From contig OX424561.1 of assembly GCA_949152475.1 (NCBI GenBank), positions 7,068,001 to 7,132,000 of the forward strand: DNA of 64,000 bases, written 5' to 3'. Below, one piece after another: positions 44,431 to 59,099 of this stretch (within the stretch, counting starts at the first letter, position 1; each line of letters opens with the position of its first letter). The notes beneath the pieces are model-generated. The model did not search any database. It saw nothing but the letters and a program-made list of their open reading frames with translations, and was not told where the DNA came from. The stretch is from Terebella lapidaria. Taxonomy: Eukaryota > Annelida > Polychaeta > Terebellida > Terebellidae. Both the position numbers and the translations under genes were made by a program.

Positions 44431-46193
44431 TATGGGGGGGGGGGTGAAAACTGAATAGAAACCTAATTAAGTAATTGCTGCCAATTGACAAAAAAGAAAG
44501 CAAAATGCACCATTGGATCGACTTTCATGTATCCACTATCACAAAATTACATTGAAACGAAGAAACTACAATGTATAAGGATATATGGAGCCTATTATTT
44601 GGCTTAACCTCGGATACAATTGTACTTGTCATTAACATATCTGGGATTTCTAAATTCTTTGACCGTTGTGTGCTAATTAAATCAGGTAAACAACAGGAAC
44701 AACTATTGGTTGCAATGTCTGCCCTCGATGACGCCAGCGTGGATAGTGAGATGAGTCTTTGGTTTTGATTTTCTTGATCCACTCCGGACGTTTTGGGTTC
44801 TGTTTACTTAAGAGTCTTATGATATTGGCAATAGAGTATAATTCAATACAAAGTATTACGAGCGATCAATATCGGGTCCCTCATAGAATGTCAATGCCCA
44901 TTATCTTTTACTCCTGGAAATCCACATCCAAGTCTTGTCCCTAATATCAAAACATCAGTCTCGAATTCCTCAAAAATACTATGCAGCATGAGACATTACT
45001 TATAGAACCATCAATATAATCAAGGGTACGTATTTTTCAGCAACGTGTTATAGGGTCTTCCGCAATTTCAAGTCGACCATGAACCAGTGGGGTTGAATCT
45101 TACGTGGCATACAAATATCGTGTGCAATTCGATGACAAGAATTATGACTATTTTGAAGAAAATGCAAAAATGTAAACTTTAGTAATTTTAGTCAAACTAG
45201 ACGCCATAACACCTTTCACCTTATCGCCCAGCACAGTATCTTGACGATGCCCAGCCGCTAAATACTGATAAATGTACTCGACAAAGCGCAGTAGATCTGC
45301 GATCACTGTGCCAATAAAACCAACTCGCCAGTTAATTTAGTCAATTTATTGGATTGCTAGTTATCTACTGGGAAACCACATGCACGCAAATAATCAGATA
45401 GTCATCCAATATAAAATAAAAAGACGCGAGTCAAGATTACCACATATTGAATTATTGTAAACAGTAAACACTGGAGCAATATAAGCCTGTGAAAAGTAGG
45501 TAGTCAATTACACTATATGCTGCTTACATGCATACTTACATACATGTATGTATATTGCAAGAACGTGTCATTTACACCGGATTGGCGCACTTCGTAAATT
45601 ACGTTCAGGAATGGGAGAAATACAGGACAAACCATTTAAAACTCCACCAATAGTTAACGAATACGTCAATCAAATGGCACCTATAGTAGCGATTTATCAC
45701 GAGAGTTCGTGCCTGTAACAATGAAGACGGCGAGCTGTTGTTAAGGGTTTATAATTGGGTCATGCATCACTCATTTATTCTTAGCCAGTACTGCTAGAAA
45801 CCGTACTCCCAAGTTACTGTAATGTCATGATAGTCATCAATGTTAGTTTTGTGCGACTTTAAGACCATGCTCTTATAAGTGAATATCTTTACATGATTGG
45901 CAAGTCTAGAACAGTAAATTTGTTCCAAATACACAGTATAAACATTACGTCCTGACATTCAACATGGTCCATCCATAGCACAGGTGGAATGGATAGCACA
46001 CGGGCACAGCGATCAGGCTTATCATGTGAGTTTTGCACGTGTATTATATCATACCGGGTACATTATAAATGAAAAAGGTTATATGTAAATTGACAGGTGC
46101 AACAAATCACGAATCTGTCCAAAATATCAGCATATTGATGGATAAGCGGTGAGAAATATTTCGCTAAATATTTTCTGTTCGGTAGTAATTCCA

Positions 46194-46577
46194 TCAATTT
46201 AATAAATAAATACACAAATCACCATATACATGCATCATAATTACAAACGTGTGATAATTTACTGGATGGTTGGGCCCATAACAGGATAACTGTTCGAATA
46301 TTGATTTCCGAGAATCATGAATGGTCAAATAGAACCGAAGCAAACTTCGAAAGTCATCCTTTGATGCAGGGAACAATACTACCAGAGGGATAACCGCAGA
46401 GGCCAATGTTTTCGAAGCTGGAATTTCAAATTTCGTGGTAGACAGGATGTAAAACGTTCTCGTATCACAAATTCTTATAAAAACAACTATACTACCCATA
46501 TGTGAACGTAAATTCGATGCGTACGAACCTTTTTCTGTAAGCACAAAAAGTGCACGCGCCGAGAGAGCCAACCGCAA
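46194..46577 (-). pseudogene. 127-codon frame in array unit 1, possibly a receptor helix 7 remnant
   Basis: It reads FYILSTTKFEIPASKTLASA, then VIPLVVLFPASKDDFRSLLR and FYLTIHDSRK. The pattern hydrophobic-IPLVV-x5-SKDDFRSLL resembles the end of helix 7 and helix 8 of a rhodopsin-family receptor (NPxxY-x-F-x-SKDFR), with the key N and Y absent. Diverged versions of FYILFTIRFAIPAS are found on the minus strand in the other units near the GGTAAACAGGATGT landmark. No start, preceding helices or splice sites were established, so the call is speculative. Confidence 0.25.
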
Positions 46578-46925
46578 AGATCATAGAGACTAAATCGGGC
46601 TGGCGATTGTTTGATTCGTAGTGTAGGCATGAGCTATTGGCAGTCGCAGTTTTGATAGGTTATGGAAAATAGAAGAATGGCCTTGAACCCACACTATTTC
46701 CCAGGAGGCTCTATAGATGAATGTATACCGTCGTTTGTACATGTTGTAAGAACGGTATCACGACTCAGGTCAAATGGGTTGATGTTTTTTTTTCATAGCT
46801 ATAAACGTCGCATAGAGATTGCGTGCCGTCATGCCAATAGTATACCTGTGCTCACAAAAATGTGTTATTCGCTGTTTATAAGACTACGGTAAATGTCGTC
46901 ACATCAGACCAGAACGCGCTTAAAG

Positions 46926-47322
46926 CAGCTGCCTTCGGAACCAGTCATAATTTTTTGAAAGCTATATTTTATACTAAACATGCTAAACTAACTGAATGAA
47001 ACATACTCACATCAAATGTAATGAAAATAACCAGTCCTCAGCGAGATAGACTGACAATTCCACGCACATCATGGTATATCACTGATTATTTCCTTATAAC
47101 TACACTATGAGTACATACGAACTGGAAAATGTACTCGATGTGGACTTTTAGGCGCGATTTGGGCATTTGTTTACATTCGGGTTTGATGGATACACTTCGT
47201 TTGTTCATTTACAAAACCGGTACAAAATGGGCACTAAAACGGATGAAAATACAACTAGGACTGACTGTAATCGTCAAAATCATTGAGCACACCTTTTGTT
47301 ATATTGCATTAGATGTGTTTAG
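46926..47322 (+). repeat. Dispersed repeat C, copy 2
   Basis: Matches 23986-24471 (GAACTGGAAAATGTACTCGA, TTGGGCATTTGTTTACAT, CACACCTTTTGTTATATTGC), without the extra ~90 bp. Confidence 0.8.
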
Positions 47323-50300
47323 CAAAAATTTGTTTCGAAATAAAATATTGCATACATTCGAAGGCAGCAGCTTTAAGTGCATTTTTCAAAATTTTACACC
47401 AGAAGTAAAAAGACAAAATCACCATCACACTGGAGACTATTTGGAAAGGAGTTGCATAATCATGTTAAATATATGAACCAAATATTATTTTAAAATGAGC
47501 AAAGCATTCAATTTGGTACAAGTAGAAGTGAAAATAAATCGTCTACGCTAACAGGGATATTGATTATCAAACTTATATATATGACTTGCTGAAATAAATG
47601 ACATCCTACATGGCAAGTAGAACCGTTTAACACTCATTTTTTCGGTATTATATGATACTCATGTCCATTTTGGTATGATAAGTTTAAATATATTTCGTGT
47701 CTTCGAATCACAATGTTTATCTTCATGATGCAATTTCACTATTATGGTTTGCTGAATGGACCCATCCACCGAAATCAAGTAATCTGGTACATATTACAAC
47801 GTCCTACGTTGCTGAATTGCACGCAGATTTTTTTTAGCGGTATTTCGATCAATAATCGTGGTATTCAGGACAGGTTATGTTAAGATTGGAATGTGCGTCA
47901 CGAAATGTCAGTTAAGACCTTTCTGCACTGAGGTGACGATATTTCCACTTACATACACATGAATAATGAAGTTAATGTTGGAGCGACAAGGTGTTCCTTC
48001 ATGGCCAGTCAAAGGACGCCGTGATTGGCAAATAGCTTTTCCACAGTGGACCCATTCTATATTTAAGTGGTTACACTGAAGTAATTGTGGGTTTACTCGA
48101 TTCTCTTGAGACATTGTCACAATTAGACAGAGACAGAAAACTCAGGACAACTGTTTATCTCTTATAGCCTCAGCCAAGGAGGCTATGTTTTCTCTCTCGT
48201 GTGAGTTAGTTTCTTACCAACATTACCAAGTAAGGTTTGGTATACATGTGTATTAATTCCGTTTGGCGTTCAACTTCCAATTCCCAAAAACGATTCCTAG
48301 TTTATTTTTTTCATTCACATCATTAAAATCTTGTGGTATCGGTGGTAAACTGTTGCACACATTATAATAAAAATTGAATATTTTACCAGCAGAGAAAAAA
48401 ATCAGTGTTGCAAATGAGCAATTGCTTCGTTTCGGTTTTCTACATAAGAAAGTGTTATTTGCTGCTGGGCAATCCTTACAAGATATCCCGACAGCAAAGT
48501 TGGGGGCGTGTTATGAGCTAAAAAGAGTACTTCTATCCCTCATATGTAACCCGTCATGAATGACAAATGCGCACGTTCGATATATATTTATTATAGTTAT
48601 TTGCAGATGAACCCTCAACCCTTACAGGATATCACGACAGCAAAGTTGAGGGCGTGTTATGATCATCATAAATGACAAAAGCGCATGTTCATGAAATTCA
48701 TATATTTGGTGTAAAACGAGATCATGATGGCGCTCGTGGGACATTAGGTATAACACTGACAGTACTATAAAAACATGAACAACAGAATCTGTCCTGAGCC
48801 ACGTATTCTAATTGTCCTTATGAAACTTACTAGTAATCAAATTCAACATAAAGTAAGGCAACGTCCTGTGCACGCGAAGAGTTCGATTCGAATATCGCGT
48901 GGTGTAGAAATTCAGTGTGTGATTCGTGGAAACCATTACTATCTAGGTTCACTGTGGCAGCTGGCCATTTAATTTACTCAGTTTATTCCTGAGCTAGTTA
49001 TCCAAGAGAAACATGCAAATCACGCGGAAAAACAGTTGATCTAAAACCCTTGACATAAAACGAAAAGCTCGAGATTACCGGGGACGGAATCTCGGCAAAC
49101 ATTGGAGCAAAATAGGCTAGTACAAAGTATGTAGGCCTAATCACTTACCCTCATATGATTTATGTACAGCAAAATATGATTGTCAGTAGCGTTTCCCACA
49201 AGATTGGCCAAATCACCATGCACCACATATCACGATTACAAATAGGGGAATTATTAAGTAAGTGAATAAGTGAGTTGATGCATTTGGAAAAAGTATAATA
49301 GCAATCAAGCTTAATATCACAAGTACATTTACAAATACATATCCAAGGAAATTACAAGAGACAGAGTCTGTTGCCCACACATTTCTGTACGATGATGTAC
49401 ATTTCTGTGCATTTCGAGAGTTTATGTCTGAACCATGGTAACGGCGAGCTGTTATAATGCCTCATGCATCACTTACTGATTCTTGGAATTGCAAATCTTA
49501 TGGTAAACAGGATGTGGAAAAGAGCCTCGTATAAAAAGAGCTTCATAATTACCACAATCAGTGCATCAGAATTATGACCAAAAACAGTGAATTATTATGA
49601 TAAAAACAGTAACAGTAAATCATTTGTTCGTTTCATGATTATATAGACTTAAAAACAGGTTATGAATATTTAACATAAGTTGATTTTACTACTTTTTCAT
49701 TCCGTATGTTCGATTTCCTTAGCTGTAGGTCACATTTATAGTTCTCCTGTGAGAAAACCAGATATTCAAGTCCACAAATATTAAAAGAAGTGCAATTCGC
49801 AAGTACTGATATGATACTTTCAACATTATACCACATACCTCAATATATCATTCGGGTGCAAAAACTAAAATTAAATAATTAGATCTACCAATACCTAAAC
49901 GATTTCCCCAATACTCACAATACTACCAAAACCCTTTGTGTTTTAACTATATGAAGACACATGTGATGCGTAGAGAACTTTCCCAATAGGCACACTGGCG
50001 AACGTTGGTTTGATTTGTAGGCACGAGCTATTACCTACTGACCCCGCAATATCCTCACGCGGCTCTACCGCAATGAACAAGAACGACATCACCGCCCCTG
50101 TCATTGGTACTCTGTATTGATAGTTATTCAAGCTTCAAACGTCACCTGGAAATTGCGTCTCGTCACGCTAAGAAAATATGTGTTATTATCAAATAGTTCT
50201 AAATCAGGTGGCACAAAATACATTTTCACGGATTTTTCAGAAACTGCTGTGAGGCAAAAGGGGATTTTGTGACAGCTAGCATAGTATATATCAAATGTGT

Positions 50301-51714
50301 ATTACTATGAAAAAAATAATCGACTTAGAAACAGGCCTTGCGAAATGAGATCAATTATCTGCCAAAAATAACTGCCTTTATCGTTACGTGTTAAGTAGTT
50401 GAATATATATTATTTTATATTATATATTGTTTATCTAATCCATATGCTCCATCCTTGAAATGCTTCGATTTTTTTCAGAAGAGAATTTCCTTAGTTGCAT
50501 TGTACGGCGCCTCTTAAGTTTTGCAAATTGTTTTACCTCAACATCTCGTTGATTCTCTCGTGATACTTCCGCGTTCCCTCACGATCTTGTAGTAAACCCT
50601 TCTCAGAAGATATGTGTATCAGCACAATCAAGGCTGTGGCGAGGGAACGCGAAAAAATCGTGAGGGAATGCAAAAACATAGCAAGGAACCTGAAACACTT
50701 TTTTTTCACTCACTGGTGTGTTTCCTCAGGGGCCCATGTTTTGTGAGAAGGGTTTTTACAAGGTTGCTTGGAAACACGAAACGATTATGAAGGAACACCA
50801 AGTTTTCACGAGGGAATTTGAAAAGATCGTATGTGAACGCGACAAGATCATGAGAAAATGCAGAAAAACTGTTTTACTCATTTGTGTGTCCCCTGAGGTG
50901 TTCCGTAACATTGTGATATCTGGTGAATTATTCAAACTGCGAAAACAGAATCGTATATAGAAGCCTACCATAAATCTGTGACATTTCAAGAAGTTCCCGT
51001 GGTTCCAACTTAAATGATATAGTTTCAGTTGGAGTGATTCTCTGCTTCTCATGGCCAGTCAAGAGACCACGTAATTGGGTGGTTAGGTGCATAATCTTTG
51101 TTCATGAATAAGTGATTGTTGAAAATCACAAATAATTGAGGAAACTGAAACTATTTTCTAAAACTGCAGGTTGATGTACGAAACATTACTTCCAGGATGT
51201 AGGCATTACTATGAATGTATTACTATGAAAAAATAATCGATTTAGAAACAGGCCTTGCGAAATGAGATCGATTATCTGCCAAAAATCACTGCTTTTATCT
51301 TTACGTGTTAAGTAGTTGAATATATATCATTTTATGTTATATATTGTTTATCTAATCCATATGCTCCATCCTCGATCGCACGGAAATCGCAATAGCCGTG
51401 CGCATTTTACAGGCCACATGCCCTGCACCATTAGAGGTCAATGTTTTCGAAGCTGGAATCGCAAATCTTATGGTAAACAGGGTGTAGAAAAGGCCTCGAT
51501 TCACAAAAGCTTCCCAATTGACATTGTCCGTGCATTATGACCAAAACAGTAAACTATCGTGTCCTGTTGGCTTCTTTACTTCAAGAAAATAATACAGGCC
51601 TTCGCTAAGCAGCATCGCTAAAATACGGTAACTACGAACACAGGTAAATTATGTATTCATTCATTAACATAAAGTTACCCCAAGGGATGTGAAAGGTTTC
51701 CGGAGCAGTTTATA

Positions 51715-51975
51715 ATCGGGAGCCAGAACTGTTTTATTATTCACCAAAATTGTTGTTTTGATATTTCGAGGTCACACAAGGTCGAATTCAAGGTCACTAC
51801 TATTTGTCTTCACATTTGAATGTGTGAATATATAAGCTTTATTTCGAAGTATTCTAGGAATGCACTCCACACAGCTGTCATTATGATAGAATAATTGGAT
51901 GAAATTCTCCAGAATGTTTTTCAATGATGAAAAAATATTTTTGGCTGGAAATGATTCAAAACAGATGTGCTCCAG
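51715..51975 (+). repeat. Dispersed repeat E, third copy
   Basis: TCGAAGTATTCTAGGA, CACACAGCTGTCATTATGA and TTCAAAACAGATG match 21150-21430. Inserted in the second half of an array unit. Confidence 0.7.
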
Positions 51976-52153
51976 CGAAAATCACATATATTCCATACCA
52001 CAACATGACAATGGTTTTCAATGGTATGTGAACGTGAAGTCCATATGAAAAACTGGAGTCGATATGGATACTTTTCCCATAAGCACAATGAGTTACGACC
52101 CTTTCATTCCCAGTGTAGGCGTGAGCTATTGTCGGGAACGGTTTTGATATCAT
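51976..52153 (-). pseudogene. Recurring minus-strand short frame of the array (copy in unit 2)
   Basis: TIAHAYTGNERVVTHCAYGK, then HIDSSFSYGLHVHIPLKTIV. The equivalent frame at 55614-55772 reads TIAHAYTGNKRVVTYCAYGK. The preserved frame could reflect recent duplication, not selection. No family recognised. Confidence 0.25.
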
Positions 52154-55100
52154 TGCGGACTAACTGTATGACATTTTGGAATGAGCTTGGAAAGAATTGA
52201 GGGACCACCTTGACCCGATAATATTACCACTAAGTCATTCACCGCAGTTGTTATTGTTACTCTGGATTGATGTTCATGGTAATCTACAAACGTCACCTTG
52301 AAATTGCATCCCGTTCACGATAAAGTATTACCTGTACCTGTCTTATTTTTGTTTGGTGTTTAAAATACCAGTTTGCCGACGCAAACAAAATCGAATATGA
52401 ATTTTCAATTCCTCACACGGAGTGAGGTACCAAACTCTTATTCGCTTCCCTTTGCTATTATTACCACGTAAAATAGTCACTATATAATTGTTCAGCACAA
52501 GCGTTATGCTTGTAGGATAAATTCCAGAGGGGCTATAAGTCAAGGCTAAAAATATCACTTTTCTTATTTCTTTTATATCAGACGCGATACTTTATGCTAA
52601 AGTGGAGTATCGAGTGTGGACCATATGCTCTCAAACGTGAGAAGGCCGTTTCAGTGTGGATGGGATGGTGGTTCTGAGAAACTCTTCGCGTTTCCAATTT
52701 TTTTTGTTCAACTAGTTTTAGGATTGTCATTGAATACTGTCGAATGCTTCAGTACATTTATCTCCAAGTGTAAGATGGTCATCAAATTTGCACGCTATAC
52801 AATAGTGTGATGTGAAAACTACCTATTACAAAAGATCGGTATTTTGTCCATCACCTTGAAGTTTCGAAGATCGCAATTCTGTGGACCCAAACTATATGAG
52901 GTTATTGTTATTTCATCACCATTTACCCAGATACTACATTATCAGTAATTAATTCCATGTGTTCATGCTCACCTTAATGCTTGTGAACTACCATAGTAAA
53001 TAACATGGGGATGTACATTTTTCATTCGTTGGTCGTGGAAAATGCTTAGGTTCCTCCATGATCGAAGAACAAAAACGTTGAAATCTCTGTTCACGAAATT
53101 ATCAGATGTTTGTTCATTGGAACACACACCAACATGCGGCTGTATTCACGACCTTGATAGGCCCTAACTTTGTGACTGGCAAACCTTGATTGCAGAACAC
53201 AGTGGATAATGACGCCGTTTACTATTGAGAACCACAGAGGAACCATAACCAGAACGAAACCAAAAACCACATTCCAAACTGTACTTTGATTCAGGGAATA
53301 TTACAACCCCGGGATTAGCAACTTTTACCTATCACGTGCCTTGCACCAGTATAGTTCAATGCCCTCGAAGCTGGAATTGCAAATATTATGGTGAACAGGA
53401 TGTGGAAAGGAGCCTTCATTAAATAAGCTTCATCAAATAAGCTTCATTATTGCCGTTATCACTGCATCAGAATTATAATCAACACAATACATTATCATGT
53501 CCTGTTGAAAACTAGGGTAAGAACAGATGTAAATTATTTGTTCGTTTCATTGTTATAGATTCATATAGAAAATATCGTTCTGATGATTAATATGGGTCGA
53601 CTTTGATAACTTTCTATCCTGTATGTTCAATATTTTCAGCTATGTTTCAATACCCAATATTGGGGGATCACTCTGACAGAGCTCCTGTAAGAAAACCAAA
53701 CAAATAATTACAAGGAGTGAAATTTGCAGCTACAAAAGTATTGATACATTCATAATTTTACCCATTAACAACCTCATCATTCCTCAATAGATCATTTGGG
53801 TGCAAAAACTAAAATCAAATACTTAGATCTACCAATACTTAACCAATTTCCCCCAATTCTTACAATAAGACAGAAAATCTATATTATTGAACTACAAGAA
53901 CATGAATTTGATACTGCTGAGACCTTTTATCAAAAGGTGCGAGATGTGCGCCAACTATATTACGACAGAAGCACACTGGCAACGCGATGCAAGCTATTGT
54001 TATGACATTTTTTATATCATTGTGGAGTTACCTCATGACATTCTGAAATGAGCTATAAAAAATGGAGGAAACCTCCTGACCCCGTAATATTCTCACGAAG
54101 CTCTATACATGTATGTATAACGCTGTGAACAAGAACGGCATCACCGCCCCTGTCATTGCTTCTTTGGATTGATCGTTATTTCAAGCTAAAACGTCCTCTG
54201 GAAATTACGTCCCGTCAGGCTAAATTAGAACTGTGTTATCCGAATTAGTTGTAAATCACGTGGCACAAAATACAGTTTCTCGGATTTGCAGAAATTGTTG
54301 TGGGACAACAGGGATTTCTTGACAGCTAGCCTGATATATTGAATAGGTAGATAATGTGTATCACTATGACAAAAAATAAAACGATTAAAAACCGACGTTG
54401 AAACATGAGATCAATTGTCTGCCAAAATAATTGTCTGCTTTTAACATTACGTATTAAGTAGTTGAATATATAGTATTTATGTTACAAACTGCAGATCAAA
54501 TTTGTTTTTTTCTGCACAATGCTTGAAATACTTCGAATTGTTTTTACAAATGTTTTCGCTAGTTGCATTGTACGACGTCTAAATGGACATCCCAGTGAGT
54601 GAAAAATTGTTTGCGTTCCCTCACGACTTGTTTTTGCGTTATCCGTGATCTTTTCACGTTCCCATGCGAAAAGATGGCCTCTTAGGGAGTCCGTAGCACT
54701 GGGATATCTGGTAAATTATTCAAACCACGAATACCAAAACGATTGTCTAGAGGCCTACCATAAATTTGTGACATTTCAAGAAATTCCTGTGGTTTCAACG
54801 TGAATGATAAAGGTTCAGTTGGAGTAACATTCCACTAATCATGGCCAGTCAAGGGACAGGTGCATTAGGGTGGTTAGGTACATAATCTTTGTTCATGAAT
54901 AATTGATTGTCGAAAATCACGAATGACTGAGGAAACTGAAACTACATTCTAAAACTGCAGAAGGAAACATTACATCCAGGGAGACAGCCATACGCATTTT
55001 ACCGGCCACATGCCTTGCACCAGTAGAGTTCAATATTTTCGAAGCTGGAATCGCAAATCTTATGGTAAACAGGATGTAGAAAAGGCCTCGCATCACAAAA

Positions 55101-55613
55101 GCTTCCTACTTGACATTGTCGGTGCATCAGAATTATAACTAAAACAGTGAACTATCGTGTCCTGTTGTCATAAACCGCTTCCTTATTTCAAGAAAATAAT
55201 ACGGGCCTTCGTTATGCAGCATCGCTAAAATACGGTAACTCCGAACACCCGTAAATTATGTGTTCATTCTTTAATATAAAGTTAGCCCAGAGGTATAAAA
55301 AGTGCCAGTATTAATATCACACCTTGAATTTTACACAAAATATATTGGGACAATATATCATCGGTGAAGTCAAGATAAAACCTCGAAGGATTTTTGCCCA
55401 TAATATTTTTTTTAGTTTGTCCTGTCGGATCAGTTTTGATTGTCATGTTTCTCCACCAAATTTTAGACTTTTTCCTCGCATAACAAGGAATACAGTGAAC
55501 ATAGTTACATGAATCAACGTACATTTCCGTTGTTGCACGGCATGCAAGCGTGTGGCGCAAATATTCCTGCTGCAGCAAACATCACACATTCTATTCAACA
55601 ACATGACAAATAC

Positions 55614-55820
55614 TTACAAGATGACAATGGTGTTCAATGCTATGTGAACGTGAAATCGATACGAAAAACTTGTTGAGTCGATATGGAAACTTTTCCCATA
55701 TGCACAATACGTTACGACCCTTTTATTCCCTGTGTAGGCGTGAGCTATTGTCAGGAACAGTTTTGATATCATTGCGGACTTATTGTATGACATCTTGGAA
55801 TGAGCTCGGAAATATTTCAA
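55614..55820 (-). pseudogene. Recurring minus-strand short frame of the array (copy in unit 3)
   Basis: Homologue of the 51976-52153 frame. A third, more diverged version lies at about 61560-61670. Changes are spread over all codon positions as far as can be judged by eye. Confidence 0.25.
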
Positions 55821-58800
55821 GGACCGCTTTGATCTAATAATATCATCACTAAGCTATTCACAGCAATCGATATTGCTTCTCTGGATTGATGGTCACGAGA
55901 ATCTACAACAAGTTATTGAATGCAATACTTTGGACATGGAAAATCCATAGCAAAAGTTTGTTGCGTATATTTCACATTTAGCGGTTCAATAAACGTTTCT
56001 CCCACAATATCAGGATGCCTTAAATCCAAAAGATCTTCAGAAAACCCATCATAGAAATGTTGTCCAGGAAATATATTATCAAGAGCAGAATAACTGAAAG
56101 GCATGACATGTATACGAATCAAAAACGTATAATCTGAAGAATACAGAAACATGGGTATCGCATAATTGCATAAATAGTGACATACACATATGTGTGATGA
56201 CTGAATAGATGATTGAGTAGGTGAGTAAATAACTGACAATGTGGATAAATAACGCCTTTTACTATTGACAACCACATCCAATTGAAACGAAAGCAGAATA
56301 ATATTCCAAACTGTACTTTGATTCAAAGAACATTACAAACAGGGGAGTAGTAATTTTTACCTGGCACGTGCCTTGCACCAGTATAGTTCAATGCTCTCGA
56401 AGCTGGAATTGCAAATCTCATGGTAAACAGGACGTGGATTGGAACCTTGTATCACAAAAATCTTCATAATTACCGTTATCGATGCATCAGAATTATGACC
56501 CAAAACAGTGAATTATTATGTCCTGTTAATAACTAGGATAGCTCGGAACACATCTAATTGAGATCTGTTCGTTCCATTATTATACATTTAGAGAGTATCG
56601 TTCTGATGATTGATATGGGTTGATTTTGGTAACTTTCCATTCTAAATGTTCAATTCTTCTAGCTATGCTTGAATACCCAATATTTTGATAGATCTCCTAT
56701 GAGAATACTCAATATTTTGATAGATCTCCTGTGGGGATACCCACCTTTAAAGTCCACAGACAAGTATGACAAGAAGTGCAATTGACAAGTACTAATTTTT
56801 TTATACTTTCAACATTTTATAGAATATATTTTCATAATATACAGTATATGCGTGGCTCGTAAGAATACCATTATAAACTTCAATATATCATTCGGATGCA
56901 AAAACCAAAATTAAATAGTTAGATCCACCAATATTTATCAAATATCACGTGACAAAAAGCCTATTTGTTTTAACTATATGAGCGATAATTTGATACCTAA
57001 AGAACTTTTAGGCAAAATTTGCACACACTGATAGCAAACTATGAAGATTTTGACAAAGGCACACTGGCGACTGTTTGATTTGCCGTGTAGGCGCGAGCTA
57101 TTGTTAGTCAGATTTGATATTATTATGGAGTTACTTCGTATCGTTCTGACATGAGCGCGGAAATAAAGGAGAGAACCTCCTGACCCTGCAATATTCTCAC
57201 GAAGCTCTATACATGCATGCATACCACAGTCAGCAAGAACGGCATCACCGGCCCTGTCATTTTGCTTCTTTGGATTGATGGCTATTTCAAGCTTACAATC
57301 GCCGTCTGGAAATTACGTCCCGTCACGCTGAGAAAAAATACTTCTAGTCCCATAAATTGTGTTATCCCAATTAGTTGTAAATCATGTGGCACAGAATAAA
57401 TTGCACGGATTTGCAGAAATTGTTATGAGACAAGAGGGAATTTTGTGACAGCTAGCTTGGTATATTGAACGTGTATTACTATACATTAATATAATAATGT
57501 ATACCATCAAATAATATAATATAGTAATACATAATGGGTATTACTATGAAATAAAAAAACGATTGAAATCCGACTTTGAGAAATGAGATCAATCATCTGC
57601 CAAAATAGTTTTCTGCTTTTATCATTACGTGTTAACTAGTTGAATATATAGTGTTTTATGTTACAGTTTGCAGCTCTAATTCGTATTTTACTGCACCATT
57701 GTTTTGTGAAATTTTGTAAATGATCGCGTGAGAACATAAAGTTATCAAGAGGTAATATAAAATGATCATGAGGGAACGCGAACAAATCTTCACTCAGTTG
57801 TTTGTCCTCCTGGTGTGTCCGCAGCTTTGCGCTATATGGTGAATTATTAAAACCACCATAAGCAAAACGATTGTCTAGAGGTCTACCATAAATATGGGAT
57901 AATCCGAGTTCCCGTGGTCTCAATGATATAGTTCCAGTTGGAGTTATTCTCCACTTCTCATGGCCAGTCAAGGAACAACGTAATTGGGTGGTTAAGTCCA
58001 TTATATTTGTTCGTGAATAATTGATTATCGAAATTCACAATTTTTTTATGGAACTGAAACAACATTCTAAAACTATACTTCGATGTAGGATTCATTACAA
58101 CCAGAGAGATAAATATGCGCATGTTACCCGCCACGTGCCTCGTTCTAGTATAGTTCAATTGTATAGTATAGTTCAATCGAGAATCTGATGGTGAACTGGA
58201 TGTAGATAATGCCTTGTATCCGAAAAACGCTTTGTAATTAACATTGTAGATGCATTAGCATTATGAATAATATCGTGTCCTGTTGTCGTAAACCACTTTC
58301 TGATTTCAACCCTTCGTTAAACAGCATTGCTAGCATGAAAATAAATACAGTTAAATAATTTATTCGTTCAATGATATAAAAGTTAGAAAGAATTCATTAC
58401 GAGTCATCCATAAAACTTTCAAACAATTTTTTTGCGCAACATTTACCACACATCCTTGGACAGATCACTTTGGCAGATGCAATTAAAAAATAAAGAACTC
58501 AAAGGGATGTCACAAAAACTTCCAATAATAATATCGCAATACCTTAAGTTTTGCATAAAATATACTTGGGGAATATTTTAAATCTCAAATGATTTACAAC
58601 CATCATTTCTTTTTGATTGTCGAAACAGTTCCAAATTTTATGTTCCCATTCCACATAAAAACCGTTTTCACACCAACAAATTCCAGACTTCTATCTTCAA
58701 AAATAAAAAAATTGACATCTGTGTGTTGAACTTTAATTGTGTTCAATCTGATATACGACGGACAAAATATGACAGGCATTTACAAAATGGCGATAGTGAT

Positions 58801-59099
58801 CAATACTATATGAATGTGAAGTCGATATGAAAGAAACCTTTTCAATAAGTGCAAAATGTGGCGAACGATTCATTTGTGAGCTAATATCCGTATAGTAGAA
58901 GTTATCTCGCTTATCTCGCGGAGTTACTTTGTGACACTTCGAAATGAGCTCGGACAGAATTGAGGAACCCTACTGACCCGGCAATATTCCCACCAGACTA
59001 TCCACAGCGATCGGTAGTGCTGCTCTGGATTGATGCTTATGGGAAGCTACAATCGTCACCTCGAGTTTCCATCCCGTCATGATAAAATTACCTTACGTG

